A DNA stretch of 64,000 bases, taken from contig CATQJL010000305.1 in assembly GCA_958299035.1 (NCBI GenBank), positions 63,026,127-63,090,126 of the forward strand, given 5' to 3'. Numbering within the stretch: position 1 is the stretch's first letter; every line of letters begins with the position of its first letter. The DNA is from Cylicocyclus nassatus. Its lineage: Eukaryota > Nematoda > Chromadorea > Rhabditida > Strongylidae. The notes under the pieces were generated by a model, which ran no database searches, had not been told where the DNA came from, and worked only from the letters and a program-made list of their open reading frames with translations. The position numbers and the translations under genes are program-made. This document shows positions 22,124 to 34,100 of the stretch, in pieces.

Positions 22124-25100
22124 TGATGCATTCAGAACACGGACGAAACATTTTCATTTTCCGCTCAAATCGCTGGAATTCATCAGCGAACGTTGCGGAG
22201 CATTGTGCAATCCCATACCATGTGCCAAGTCGAGCGACATTCGATGGCAAAATGTTTGCCGCCAGCAGGGGTCGAACCTGCGACCTTGGGCTTATTAGAC
22301 CCACGCTCTAACCGACTGAGCTATGGCGGCTGATGCATTCAGAACACGGACGAAACATTTTCATTTTCCGCTCAAATCGCTGGAATTCATCAGCGAACGT
22401 TGCGGAGCATTGTGCAATCCCATACCATGTGCCAAGTCGAGCGACATTCGATGGCAAAATGTTTGCCGCCAGCAGGGGTCGAACCTGCGACCTTGGGCTT
22501 ATTAGACCCACGCTCTAACCGACTGAGCTATGGCGGCTGATGCATTCAGAACACGGACGAAACATTTTCATTTTCCGATCAAATCGCTGGAATTCATCAG
22601 CGAACGTTGCGGAGCATTGTGCAATTCCATACCATGTGCCAAGTCGAGCGACATTCGATGGCAAAATGTTTGCCGCCAGCAGGGGTCGAACCTGCGACCT
22701 TGGGCTTATTAGACCCACGCTCTAACCGACTGAGCTATGGCGGCTGATGCATTCAGAACACGGACGAAACATTTTCATTTTCCGCTCAAATCGCTGGAAT
22801 TCATCAGCGAACGTTGCGGAGCATTGTGCAATCCCATACCATGTGCCAAGTCGAGCGACATTCGATGGCAAAATGTTTGCCGCCAGCAGGGGTCGAACCT
22901 GCGACCTTGGGCTTATTAGACCCACGCTCTAACCGACTGAGCTATGGCGGCTGATGCATTCAGAACACGGACGAAACATTTTCATTTTCCGCTCAAATCG
23001 CTGGAATTCATCAGCGAACGTTGCGGAGCATTGTGCAATCCCATACTATGTGCCAAGTCGAGCGACATTCGATGGCAAAATGTTTGCCGCCAGCAGGGGA
23101 CGAACCTGCGACCTTGGGCTTATTAGACCCACGCTCTAACCGACTGAGCTATGGCGGCTGATGCATTCAGAACACGGACGAAACATTTTCATTTTCCGCT
23201 CAAATCGCTGGAATTCATCAGCGAACGTTGCGGAGCATTGTGCAATCCCATACCATGTGCCAAGTCGAGCGACATTCGATGGCAAAATGTTTGCCGCCAG
23301 CAGGGGTCGAACCTGCGACCTTGGGCTTATTAGACCCACGCTCTAACCGACTGAGCTATGGCGGCTGATGCATTTCTTGGGCTTATTAGACCCACGCTCT
23401 GACCAACTGAGCTATGGCGGCTGATGCATTCAGAACACCGACGAAACATTTTCATTTTCCGCTCAAATCGCTGGAATTCATCAGCGAACGTTGCGGAGCA
23501 TTGTGCAATTCCATACCATGTGCCAAGTCGAGCGACATTCGATGGCAAAATGTTTGCCGCCAGCAGGGGTCGAACCTGCGACCTTGGGCTTATTAGACCC
23601 ACGCTCTAACCGACTGAGCTATGGCGGCTGATGCATTCAGAACACGGACGAAACATTTTCATTTTCCGCTCAAATCGCTGGAATTCATCAGCGAACGTTG
23701 CGGAGCATTGTGCAATCCCATACCATGTGCCAAGTCGAGCGACATTCGATGGCAAAATGTTTGCCGCCAGCAGGGGTCGAACCTGCGACCTTGGGCTTAT
23801 TAGACCCACGCTCTAACCGACTGAGCTATGGCGGCTGATGCATTCAGAACACGGACGAAACATTTTCATTTTCCGCTCAAATCGCTGGAATTCATCAGCG
23901 AACGTTGCGGAGCATTGTGCAATCCCATACCATGTGCCAAGTCGAGCGACATTCGATGGCAAAATGTTTGCCGCCAGCAGGGGTCGAACCTGCGACCTTG
24001 GGCTTATTAGACCCACGCTCTAACCGACTGAGCTATGGCGGCTGATGCATTTCTTGGGCTTATTAGACCCACGCTCTGACCGACTGAGCTATGGCGGCTG
24101 ATGCATTCAGAACACCGACGAAACATTTTCATTTTCCGCTCAAATCGCTGGAATTCATCAGCGAACGTTGCGGAGCATTGTGCAATTCCATACCATGTGC
24201 CAAGTCGAGCGACATTCGATGGCAAAATGTTTGCCGCCAGCAGGGGTCGAACCTGCGACCTTGGGCTTATTAGACCCACGCTCTAACCGACTGAGCTATG
24301 GCGGCTGATGCATTTCTTGGGCTTATTAGACCCACGCTCTGACCGACTGAGCTATGGCGGCTGATGCATTCAGAACACCGACGAAACATTTTCATTTTCC
24401 GCTCAAATCGCTGGAATTCATCAGCGAACGTTGCGGAGCATTGTGCAATTCCATACCATGTGCCAAGTCGAGCGACATTCGATGGCAAAATGTTTGCCGC
24501 CAGCAGGGGTCGAACCTGCGACCTTGGGCTTATTAGACCCACGCTCTAACCGACTGAGCTATGGCGGCTGATGCATTCAGAACACGGACGAAACATTTTC
24601 ATTTTCCGCTCAAATCGCTGGAATTCATCAGCGAACGTTGCGGAGCATTGTGCAATCCCATACCATGTGCCAAGTCGAGCGACATTCGATGGCAAAATGT
24701 TTGCCGCCAGCAGGGGTCGAACCTGCGACCTTGGGCTTATTAGACCCACGCTCTAACCGACTGAGCTATGGCGGCTGATGCATTCAGAACACGGACGAAA
24801 CATTTTCATTTTCCGCTCAAATCGCTGGAATTCATCAGCGAACGTTGCGGAGCATTGTGCAATCCCATACCATGTGCCAAGTCGAGCGACATTCGATGGC
24901 AAAATGTTTGCCGCCAGCAGGGGTCGAACCTGCGACCTTGGGCTTATTAGACCCACGCTCTAACCGACTGAGCTATGGCGGCTGATGCATTTCTTGGGCT
25001 TATTAGACCCACGCTCTGACCGACTGAGCTATGGCGGCTGATGCATTCAGAACACCGACGAAACATTTTCATTTTCCGCTCAAATCGCTGGAATTCATCA

Positions 25101-25669
25101 GCGAACGTTGCGGAGCATTGTGCAATTCCATACCATGTGCCAAGTCGAGCGACATTCGATGGCAAAATGTTTGCCGCCAGCAGGGGTCGAACCTGCGACC
25201 TTGGGCTTATTAGACCCACGCTCTAACCGACTGAGCTATGGCGGCTGATGCATTCAGAACACGGACGAAACATTTTCATTTTCCGCTCAAATCGCTGGAA
25301 TTCATCAGCGAAGGTTGCGGAGCATTGTGCAATCCCATACCATGTGCCAAGTCGAGCGACATTCGATGGCAAAATGTTTGCCGCCAGCAGGGGACGAACC
25401 TGCGACCTTGGGCTTATTAGACCCACGCTCTAACCGACTGAGCTATGGCGGCTGATGCATTCAGAACACGGACGAAACATTTTCATTTTCCGCTCAAATC
25501 GCTGGAATTCATCAGCGAACGTTGCGGAGCATTGTGCAATCCCATACTATGTGCCAAGTCGAGCGACATTCGATGGCAAAATGTTTGCCGCCAGCAGGGG
25601 ACGAACCTGCGACCTTGGGCTTATTAGACCCACGCTCTAACCGACTGAGCTATGGCGGCTGATGCATTT

Positions 25670-25713
25670 CTTGGGCTTATTAGACCCACGCTCTCCGACT
25701 GAGCTATGGCGGC
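25670..25713 (-). pseudogene. 44-bp 5' half of tRNA-Ile, shortened D loop
   Basis: Like the 46-bp halves but lacking two bases of the D loop (the position 20 and 20a region), so ctctgacc becomes ctctcc on the plus strand. The same deletion is seen at 26345-26388 and 35998-36041, hence one origin and later spread. Confidence 0.88.
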
Positions 25714-26344
25714 TGATGCATTCAGAACACGGACGAAACATTTTCATTTTCCGCTCAAATCGCTGGAATTCATCAGCGAACGTTGCGGAGCATTGTGCAA
25801 TCCCATACCATGTGCCAAGTCGAGCGACATTCGATGGCAAAATGTTTGCCGCCAGCAGGGGACGAACCTGCGACCTTGGGCTTATTAGACCCACGCTCTA
25901 ACCGACTGAGCTATGGCGGCTGATGCATTCAGAACACGGGCGAAACATTTTCATTTTCCGCTCAAATCGCTGGAATTCATCAGCGAACGTTGCGGAGCAT
26001 TGTGCAATCCCATACCATGTGCCAAGTCGAGCGACATTCGATGGCAAAATGTTTGCCGCCAGCAGGGGTCGAACCTGCGACCTTGGGCTTATTAGACCCA
26101 CGCTCTAACCGACTGAGCTATGGCGGCTGATGCATTCAGAACACGGACGAAACATTTTCATTTTCCGCTCAAATCGCTGGAATTCATCAGCGAACGTTGC
26201 GGAGCATTGTGCAATCCCATACTATGTGCCAAGTCGAGCGACATTCGATGGCAAAATGTTTGCCGCCAGCAGGGGACGAACCTGCGACCTTGGGCTTATT
26301 AGACCCACGCTCTAACCGACTGAGCTATGGCGGCTGATGCATTT

Positions 26345-26388
26345 CTTGGGCTTATTAGACCCACGCTCTCCGACTGAGCTATGGCGGC
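26345..26388 (-). pseudogene. 44-bp 5' half of tRNA-Ile, duplicate
   Basis: The copy of 25670-25713 in the second 675-bp block. Confidence 0.88.
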
Positions 26389-28441
26389 TGATGCATTCAG
26401 AACACGGACGAAACATTTTCATTTTCCGCTCAAATCGCTGGAATTCATCAGCGAACGTTGCGGAGCATTGTGCAATCCCATACCATGTGCCAAGTCGAGC
26501 GACATTCGATGGCAAAATGTTTGCCGCCAGCAGGGGACGAACCTGCGACCTTGGGCTTATTAGACCCACGCTCTAACCGACTGAGCTATGGCGGCTGATG
26601 CATTCAGAACACGGGCGAAACATTTTCATTTTCCGCTCAAATCGCTGGAATTCATCAGCGAACGTTGCGGAGCATTGTGCAATCCCATACCATGTGCCAA
26701 GTCGAGCGACATTCGATGGCAAAATGTTTGCCGCCAGCAGGGGTCGAACCTGCGACCTTGGGCTTATTAGACCCACGCTCTAACCGACTGAGCTATGGCG
26801 GCTGATGCATTCAGAACACGGACGAAACATTTTCATTTTCCGCTCAAATCGCTGGAATTCATCAGCGAACGTTGCGGAGCATTGTGCAATTCCATACCAT
26901 GTGCCAAGTCGAGCGACATTCGATGGCAAAATGTTTGCCGCCAGCAGGGGTCGAACCTGCGACCTTGGGCTTATTAGACCCACGCTCTAACCGACTGAGC
27001 TATGGCGGCTGATGCATTCAGAACACGGACGAAACATTTTCATTTTCCGCTCAAATCGCTGGAATTCATCAGCGAACGTTGCGGAGCATTGTGCAATCCC
27101 ATACCATGTGCCAAGTCGAGCGACATTCGATGGCAAAATGTTTGCCGCCAGCAGGGGACGAACCTGCGACCTTGGGCTTATTAGACCCACGCTCTAACCG
27201 ACTGAGCTATGGCGGCTGATGCATTCAGAACACGGACGAAACATTTTCATTTTCCGCTCAAATCGCTGGAATTCATCAGCGAACGTTGCGGAGCATTGTG
27301 CAATCCCATACCATGTGCCAAGTCGAGCGACATTCGATGGCAAAATGTTTGCCGCCAGCAGGGGTCGAACCTGCGACCTTGGGCTTATTAGACCCACGCT
27401 CTAACCGACTGAGCTATGGCGGCTGATGCATTTCTTGGGCTTATTAGACCCACGCTCTGACCGACTGAGCTATGGCGGCTGATGCATTCAGAACACCAAC
27501 GAAACATTTTCATTTTCCGCTCAAATCGCTGGAATTCATCAGCGAACGTCGCGGAGCATTGTGCAATTCCATACCATGTGCCAAGTCGAGCGACATTCGA
27601 TGGCAAAATGTTTGCCGCCAGCAGGGGTCGAACCTGCGACCTTGGGCTTATTAGACCCACGCTCTAACCGACTGAGCTATGGCGGCTGATGCATTCAGAA
27701 CACGGACGAAACATTTTCATTTTCCGCTCAAATCGCTGGAATTCATCAGCGAACGTTGCGGAGCATTGTGCAATTCCATACCATGTGCCAAGTCGAGCGA
27801 CATTCGATGGCAAAATGTTTGCCGCCAGCAGGGGTCGAACCTGCGACCTTGGGCTTATTAGACCCACGCTCTAACCGACTGAGCTATGGCGGCTGATGCA
27901 TTCAGAACACGGACGAAACATTTTCATTTTCCGCTCAAATCGCTGGAATTCATCAGCGAACGTTGCGGAGCATTGTGCAATTCCATACCATGTGCCAAGT
28001 CGAGCGACATTCGATGGCAAAATGTTTGCCGCCAGCAGGGGTCGAACCTGCGACCTTGGGCTTATTAGACCCACGCTCTAACCGACTGAGCTATGGCGGC
28101 TGATGCATTCAGAACACGGACGAAACATTTTCATTTTCCGCTCAAATCGCTGGAATTCATCAGCGAACGTTGCGGAGCATTGTGCAATCCCATACCATGT
28201 GCCAAGTCGAGCGACATTCGATGGCAAAATGTTTGCCGCCAGCAGGGGTCGAACCTGCGACCTTGGGCTTATTAGACCCACGCTCTAACCGACTGAGCTA
28301 TGGCGGCTGATGCATTCAGGAACACGGACGAAACATTTTCATTTTCCGCTCAAATCGCTGGAATTCATCAGCGAACGTTGCGGAGCATTGTGCAATCCCA
28401 TACCATGTGCCAAGTCGAGCGACATTCGATGGCAAAATGTT

Positions 28442-28515
28442 TGCCGCCAGCAGGGGACGAACCTGCGACCTTGGGCTTATTAGAGCCACGCTCTAACCGA
28501 CTGAGCTATGGCGGC
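28442..28515 (-). pseudogene. tRNA-Ile(AAT) with G30C and A58U
   Basis: G30C (plus 28485) leaves a C30-C40 mismatch in the anticodon stem, and A58U alters the T loop and B box. Two damaging changes make function unlikely. Confidence 0.75.
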
Positions 28516-28911
28516 TGATGCATTCAGAACACGGACGAAACATTTTCATTTTCCGCTCAAATCGCTGGAATTCATCAGCGAACGTTGCGGAGCATTGTGC
28601 AATCCCATACCATGTGCCAAGTCGAGCGACATTCGATGGCAAAATGTTTGCCGCCAGCAGGGGTCGAACCTGCGACCTTGGGCTTATTAGACCCACGCTC
28701 TAACCGACTGAGCTATGGCGGCTGATGCATTTCTTGGGCTTATTAGACCCACGCTCTGACCGACTGAGCTATGGCGGCTGATGCATTCAGAACACCGACG
28801 AAACATTTTCATTTTCCGCTCAAATCGCTGGAATTCATCAGCGAACGTTGCGGAGCATTGTGCAATCCCATACCATGTGCCAAGTCGAGCGACATTCGAT
28901 GGCAAAATGTT

Positions 28912-28986
28912 TGCCGCCCAGCAGGGGTCGAACCTGCGACCTTGGGCTTATTAGACCCACCCTCTAACCGGCTGAGCTATGGCGGC
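28912..28986 (-). pseudogene. 75-bp tRNA-Ile(AAT) with acceptor insertion
   Basis: An extra base in the 3' acceptor strand gives eight bases against seven. C25G breaks the D-stem pair G10-C25, and U16C is also present. The gene is 75 rather than 74 bases. Correct 3' processing and charging are doubtful. It lies just upstream (plus right) of the half copy 28733-28778. Confidence 0.8.
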
Positions 28987-29947
28987 TGATGCATTCAGAA
29001 CACGGACGAAACATTTTCATTTTCCGCTCAAATCGCTGGAATTCATCAGCGAACGTTGCGGAGCATTGTGCAATCCCATACCATGTGCCAAGTCGAGCGA
29101 CATTCGATGGCAAAATGTTTGCCGCCAGCAGGGGTCGAACCTGCGACCTTGGGCTTATTAGACCCACGCTCTAACCGACTGAGCTATGGCGGCTGATGCA
29201 TTCAGAACACGGACGAAACATTTTCATTTTCCGCTCAAATCGCTGGAATTCATCAGCGAACGTTGCGGAGCATTGTGCAATCCCATACCATGTGCCAAGT
29301 CGAGCGACATTCGATGGCAAAATGTTTGCCGCCAGCAGGGGTCGAACCTGCGACCTTGGGCTTATTAGACCCACGCTCTAACCGACTGAGCTATGGCGGC
29401 TGATGCATTCAGAACACGGACGAAACATTTTCATTTTCCGCTCAAATCGCTGGAATTCATCAGCGAACGTTGCGGAGCATTGTGCAATTCCATACCATGT
29501 GCCAAGTCGAGCGACATTCGATGGCAAAATGTTTGCCGCCAGCAGGGGTCGAACCTGCGACCTTGGGCTTATTAGACCCACGCTCTAACCGACTGAGCTA
29601 TGGCGGCTGATGCATTCAGAACACGGACGAAACATTTTCATTTTCCGCTCAAATCGCTGGAATTCATCAGCGAACGTTGCGGAGCATTGTGCAATCCCAT
29701 ACCATGTGCCAAGTCGAGCGACATTCGATGGCAAAATGTTTGCCGCCAGCAGGGGTCGAACCTGCGACCTTGGGCTTATTAGACCCACGCTCTAACCGAC
29801 TGAGCTATGGCGGCTGATGCATTCAGAACACGGACGAAACATTTTCATTTTCCGCTCAAATCGCTGGAATTCATCAGCGAACGTTGCGGAGCATTGTGCA
29901 ATCCCATACCATGTGCCAAGTCGAGCGACATTCGATGGCAAAATGTT

Positions 29948-30021
29948 TGCCGCCAGCAGGGGTCGAACCTGCGACCTTGGGCTTATTAGACCCACCCTCT
30001 AACCGACTGAGCTATGGCGGC
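29948..30021 (-). tRNA. tRNA-Ile(AAT), C25G (type copy of 15)
   Basis: Position 25 is G (plus 29996), so G10 faces G25 at the base of the D stem. The other stems are intact. The same change is at E = 28986, 30021, 31114, 32149, 32977, 36455, 40405, 41440, 42682, 43924, 44545, 44752, 44959, 46727 and 47969, all right of 28.9 kb. The mismatch sits outside the A and B boxes, so transcription may continue while folding suffers. Confidence 0.88.
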
Positions 30022-30569
30022 TGATGCATTCAGAACACGGACGAAACATTTTCATTTTCCGCTCAAATCGCTGGAATTCATCAGCGAACGTTGCGGAGCA
30101 TTGTGCAATCCCATACCATGTGCCAAGTCGAGCGACATTCGATGGCAAAATGTTTGCCGCCAGCAGGGGTCGAACCTGCGACCTTGGGCTTATTAGACCC
30201 ACGCTCTAACCGACTGAGCTATGGCGGCTGATGCATTCAGAACACGGACGAAACATTTTCATTTTCCGCTCAAATCGCTGGAATTCATCAGCGAACGTTG
30301 CGGAGCATTGTGCAATTCCATACCATCTGCCAAGTCGAGCGACATTCGATGGCAAAATGTTTGCCGCCAGCAGGGGTCGAACCTGCGACCTTGGGCTTAT
30401 TAGACCCACGCTCTAACCGACTGAGCTATGGCGGCTGATGCATTCAGGAACACGGACGAAACATTTTCATTTTCCGCTCAAATCGCTGGAATTCATCAGC
30501 GAACGTTGCGGAGCATTGTGCAATCCCATACCATGTGCCAAGTCGAGCGACATTCGATGGCAAAATGTT

Positions 30570-30643
30570 TGCCGCCAGCAGGGGACGAACCTGCGACCTT
30601 GGGCTTATTAGAGCCACGCTCTAACCGACTGAGCTATGGCGGC
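30570..30643 (-). pseudogene. tRNA-Ile(AAT) with G30C and A58U, duplicate
   Basis: The 2128-bp-block duplicate of 28442-28515, with both damaging changes. Confidence 0.75.
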
Positions 30644-31039
30644 TGATGCATTCAGAACACGGACGAAACATTTTCATTTTCCGCTCAAATCGCTGGAATT
30701 CATCAGCGAACGTTGCGGAGCATTGTGCAATCCCATACCATGTGCCAAGTCGAGCGACATTCGATGGCAAAATGTTTGCCGCCAGCAGGGGTCGAACCTG
30801 CGACCTTGGGCTTATTAGACCCACGCTCTAACCGACTGAGCTATGGCGGCTGATGCATTTCTTGGGCTTATTAGACCCACGCTCTGACCGACTGAGCTAT
30901 GGCGGCTGATGCATTCAGAACACCGACGAAACATTTTCATTTTCCGCTCAAATCGCTGGAATTCATCAGCGAACGTTGCGGAGCATTGTGCAATCCCATA
31001 CCATGTGCCAAGTCGAGCGACATTCGATGGCAAAATGTT

Positions 31040-31114
31040 TGCCGCCCAGCAGGGGTCGAACCTGCGACCTTGGGCTTATTAGACCCACCCTCTAACCGGC
31101 TGAGCTATGGCGGC
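31040..31114 (-). pseudogene. 75-bp tRNA-Ile(AAT), duplicate
   Basis: The 2128-bp-block duplicate of 28912-28986, with the acceptor insertion, C25G and U16C. Confidence 0.8.
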
Positions 31115-34100
31115 TGATGCATTCAGAACACGGACGAAACATTTTCATTTTCCGCTCAAATCGCTGGAATTCATCAGCGAACGTTGCGGAGCATTGTGCA
31201 ATCCCATACCATGTGCCAAGTCGAGCGACATTCGATGGCAAAATGTTTGCCGCCAGCAGGGGTCGAACCTGCGACCTTGGGCTTATTAGACCCACGCTCT
31301 AACCGACTGAGCTATGGCGGCTGATGCATTCAGAACACGGACGAAACATTTTCATTTTCCGCTCAAATCGCTGGAATTCATCAGCGAACGTTGCGGAGCA
31401 TTGTGCAATCCCATACCATGTGCCAAGTCGAGCGACATTCGATGGCAAAATGTTTGCCGCCAGCAGGGGTCGAACCTGCGACCTTGGGCTTATTAGACCC
31501 ACGCTCTAACCGACTGAGCTATGGCGGCTGATGCATTCAGAACACGGACGAAACATTTTCATTTTCCGCTCAAATCGCTGGAATTCATCAGCGAACGTTG
31601 CGGAGCATTGTGCAATTCCATACCATGTGCCAAGTCGAGCGACATTCGATGGCAAAATGTTTGCCGCCAGCAGGGGTCGAACCTGCGACCTTGGGCTTAT
31701 TAGACCCACGCTCTAACCGACTGAGCTATGGCGGCTGATGCATTCAGAACACGGACGAAACATTTTCATTTTCCGCTCAAATCGCTGGAATTCATCAGCG
31801 AACGTTGCGGAGCATTGTGCAATCCCATACCATGTGCCAAGTCGAGCGACATTCGATGGCAAAATGTTTGCCGCCAGCAGGGGTCGAACCTGCGACCTTG
31901 GGCTTATTAGACCCACGCTCTAACCGACTGAGCTATGGCGGCTGATGCATTCAGAACACGGACGAAACATTTTCATTTTCCGCTCAAATCGCTGGAATTC
32001 ATCAGCGAACGTTGCGGAGCATTGTGCAATCCCATACCATGTGCCAAGTCGAGCGACATTCGATGGCAAAATGTTTGCCGCCAGCAGGGGTCGAACCTGC
32101 GACCTTGGGCTTATTAGACCCACCCTCTAACCGACTGAGCTATGGCGGCTGATGCATTCAGAACACGGACGAAACATTTTCATTTTCCGCTCAAATCGCT
32201 GGAATTCATCAGCGAACGTTGCGGAGCATTGTGCAATCCCATACCATGTGCCAAGTCGAGCGACATTCGATGGCAAAATGTTTGCCGCCAGCAGGGGTCG
32301 AACCTGCGACCTTGGGCTTATTAGACCCACGCTCTAACCGACTGAGCTATGGCGGCTGATGCATTCAGAACACGGACGAAACATTTTCATTTTCCGCTCA
32401 AATCGCTGGAATTCATCAGCGAACGTTGCGGAGCATTGTGCAATTCCATACCATCTGCCAAATCGAGCGACATTCGATGGCAAAATGTTTGCCGCCAGCA
32501 GGGGTCGAACCTGCGACCTTGGGCTTATTAGACCCACGCTCTAACCGACTGAGCTATGGCGGCTGATGCATTCAGAACACGGATGAAACATTTTCATTTT
32601 CCGCTCAAATCGCTGGAATTCATCAGCGAACGTTGCGGAGCATTGTGCAATCCCATACCATGTGCCAAGTCGAGCGACATTCGATGGCAAAATGTTTGCC
32701 GCCAGCAGGGGTCGAACCTGCGACCTTGGGCTTATTAGACCCACGCTCTAACCGACTGAGCTATGGCGGCTGATGCATTCAGAACACGGACGAAACATTT
32801 TCATTTTCCGCTCAAATCGCTGGAATTCATCAGCGAACGTTGCGGAGCATTGTGCAATCCCATACCATGTGCCAAGTCGAGCGACATTCGATGGCAAAAT
32901 GTTTGCCGCCAGCAGGGGTCGAACCTGCGACCTTGGGCTTATTAGACCCACCCTCTAACCGACTGAGCTATGGCGGCTGATGCATTCAGAACACGGACGA
33001 AACATTTTCATTTTCCGCTCAAATCGCTGGAATTCATCAGCGAACGTTGCGGAGCATTGTGCAATCCCATACCATGTGCCAAGTCGAGCGACATTCGATG
33101 GCAAAATGTTTGCCGCCAGCAGGGGTCGAACCTGCGACCTTGGGCTTATTAGACCCACGCTCTAACCGACTGAGCTATGGCGGCTGATGCATTCAGAACA
33201 CGGACGAAACATTTTCATTTTCCGCTCAAATCGCTGGAATTCATCAGCGAACGTTGCGGAGCATTGTGCAATTCCATACCATCTGCCAAATCGAGCGACA
33301 TTCGATGGCAAAATGTTTGCCGCCAGCAGGGGTCGAACCTGCGACCTTGGGCTTATTAGACCCACGCTCTAACCGACTGAGCTATGGCGGCTGATGCATT
33401 CAGAACACGGACGAAACATTTTCATTTTCCGCTCAAATCGCTGGAATTCATCAGCGAACGTTGCGGAGCATTGTGCAATCCCATACCATGTGCCAAGTCG
33501 AGCGACATTCGATGGCAAAATGTTTGCCGCCAGCAGGGGTCGAACCTGCGACCTTGGGCTTATTAGACCCACGCTCTAACCGACTGAGCTATGGCGGCTG
33601 ATGCATTCAGAACACGGACGAAACATTTTCATTTTCCGCTCAAATCGCTGGAATTCATCAGCGAACGTTGCGGAGCATTGTGCAATCCCATACCATGTGC
33701 CAAGTCGAGCGACATTCGATGGCAAAATGTTTGCCGCCAGCAGGGGTCGAACCTGCGACCTTGGGCTTATTAGACCCACGCTCTAACCGACTGAGCTATG
33801 GCGGCTGATGCATTCAGAACACGGACGAAACATTTTCATTTTCCGCTCAAATCGCTGGAATTCATCAGCGAACGTTGCGGAGCATTGTGCAATCCCATAC
33901 CATGTGCCAAGTCGAGCGACATTCGATGGCAAAATGTTTGCCGCCAGCAGGGGTCGAACCTGCGACCTTGGGCTTATTAGACCCACGCTCTAACCGACTG
34001 AGCTATGGCGGCTGATGCATTTCTTGGGCTTATTAGACCCACGCTCTGACCGACTGAGCTATGGCGGCTGATGCATTCAGAACACCGACGAAACATTTTC

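Larger units (their letters stand above)
13333..25038 (-). repeat. Sub-region C: 52 tRNA-Ile genes, 17 half copies, many in doublets
   Basis: Gene 5' ends: 13585; 13848 to 14883 by 207; 15146; 15409 to 16651 by 207; 16914; 17177 to 18212 by 207; 18475; 18738 to 19980 by 207; 20243, 20450, 20657; 20920; 21183, 21390, 21597; 21860; 22123 to 23365 by 207; 23628, 23835, 24042; 24305; 24568, 24775, 24982. Half copies (46 bp each) start at 13333, 13596, 14894, 15157, 16662, 16925, 18223, 18486, 19991, 20668, 20931, 21608, 21871, 23376, 24053, 24316 and 24993. Seven pairs of half copies are only 263 bp apart, separated by one full gene. Twelve halves carry C17T. A58U genes: 14262, 14676, 16444, 17591, 18005, 19773, 23158. 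Confidence 0.96.
25453..26802. repeat. 675-bp higher-order repeat, two copies
   Basis: Copies 25453-26127 and 26128-26802 each hold three units and a 44-bp half. They share the atact spacer, A58U genes on both sides of the half, and cgggcg in the third spacer. I see no difference between the copies, so this duplication is recent. Confidence 0.88.
25039..28307 (-). repeat. Sub-region D: 15 tRNA-Ile genes, 3 half copies
   Basis: Gene 5' ends: 25245, 25452, 25659; 25920, 26127, 26334; 26595, 26802, 27009, 27216, 27423; 27686, 27893, 28100, 28307. Half copies: 25670-25713 and 26345-26388 (44 bp, a two-base D-loop deletion) and 27434-27479 (46 bp). A58U genes are unusually dense: 25452, 25659, 25920, 26334, 26595, 27216. 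Confidence 0.96.
28308..32563. repeat. 2128-bp higher-order repeat, two copies
   Basis: Copies 28308-30435 and 30436-32563 hold ten units, one half copy and two single-base insertions each. Both carry the extra-g spacer, the A58U plus G30C gene, the half copy, the 75-bp gene, a C25G gene and the catctgcc spacer in the same order. Minor differences (for example gtcgag versus atcgag after catctgcca) post-date the duplication. Confidence 0.9.
28308..34022 (-). repeat. Sub-region E: 27 tRNA-Ile genes, 2 half copies
   Basis: Gene 5' ends: 28515, 28722; 28986 (75-bp gene), 29193 to 30435 by 207; 30643, 30850; 31114 (75-bp gene), 31321 to 34012 by 207. Half copies: 28733-28778 and 30861-30906. Units ending at 28515 and 30643 are 208 bp because of an extra g in the spacer. 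Units ending at 28986 and 31114 are 208 bp because of an extra base inside the acceptor stem. A spacer allele with catctgcc appears near 30325, 32454, 33282 and (in sub-region F) 41744. Confidence 0.96.

Noticed and set aside
13333..25038. Insertion sequence or transposon behind the half copies
   Set aside because: The 56-bp insertions consist wholly of tRNA and leader sequence, with no terminal inverted repeats, transposase or target-site duplication.
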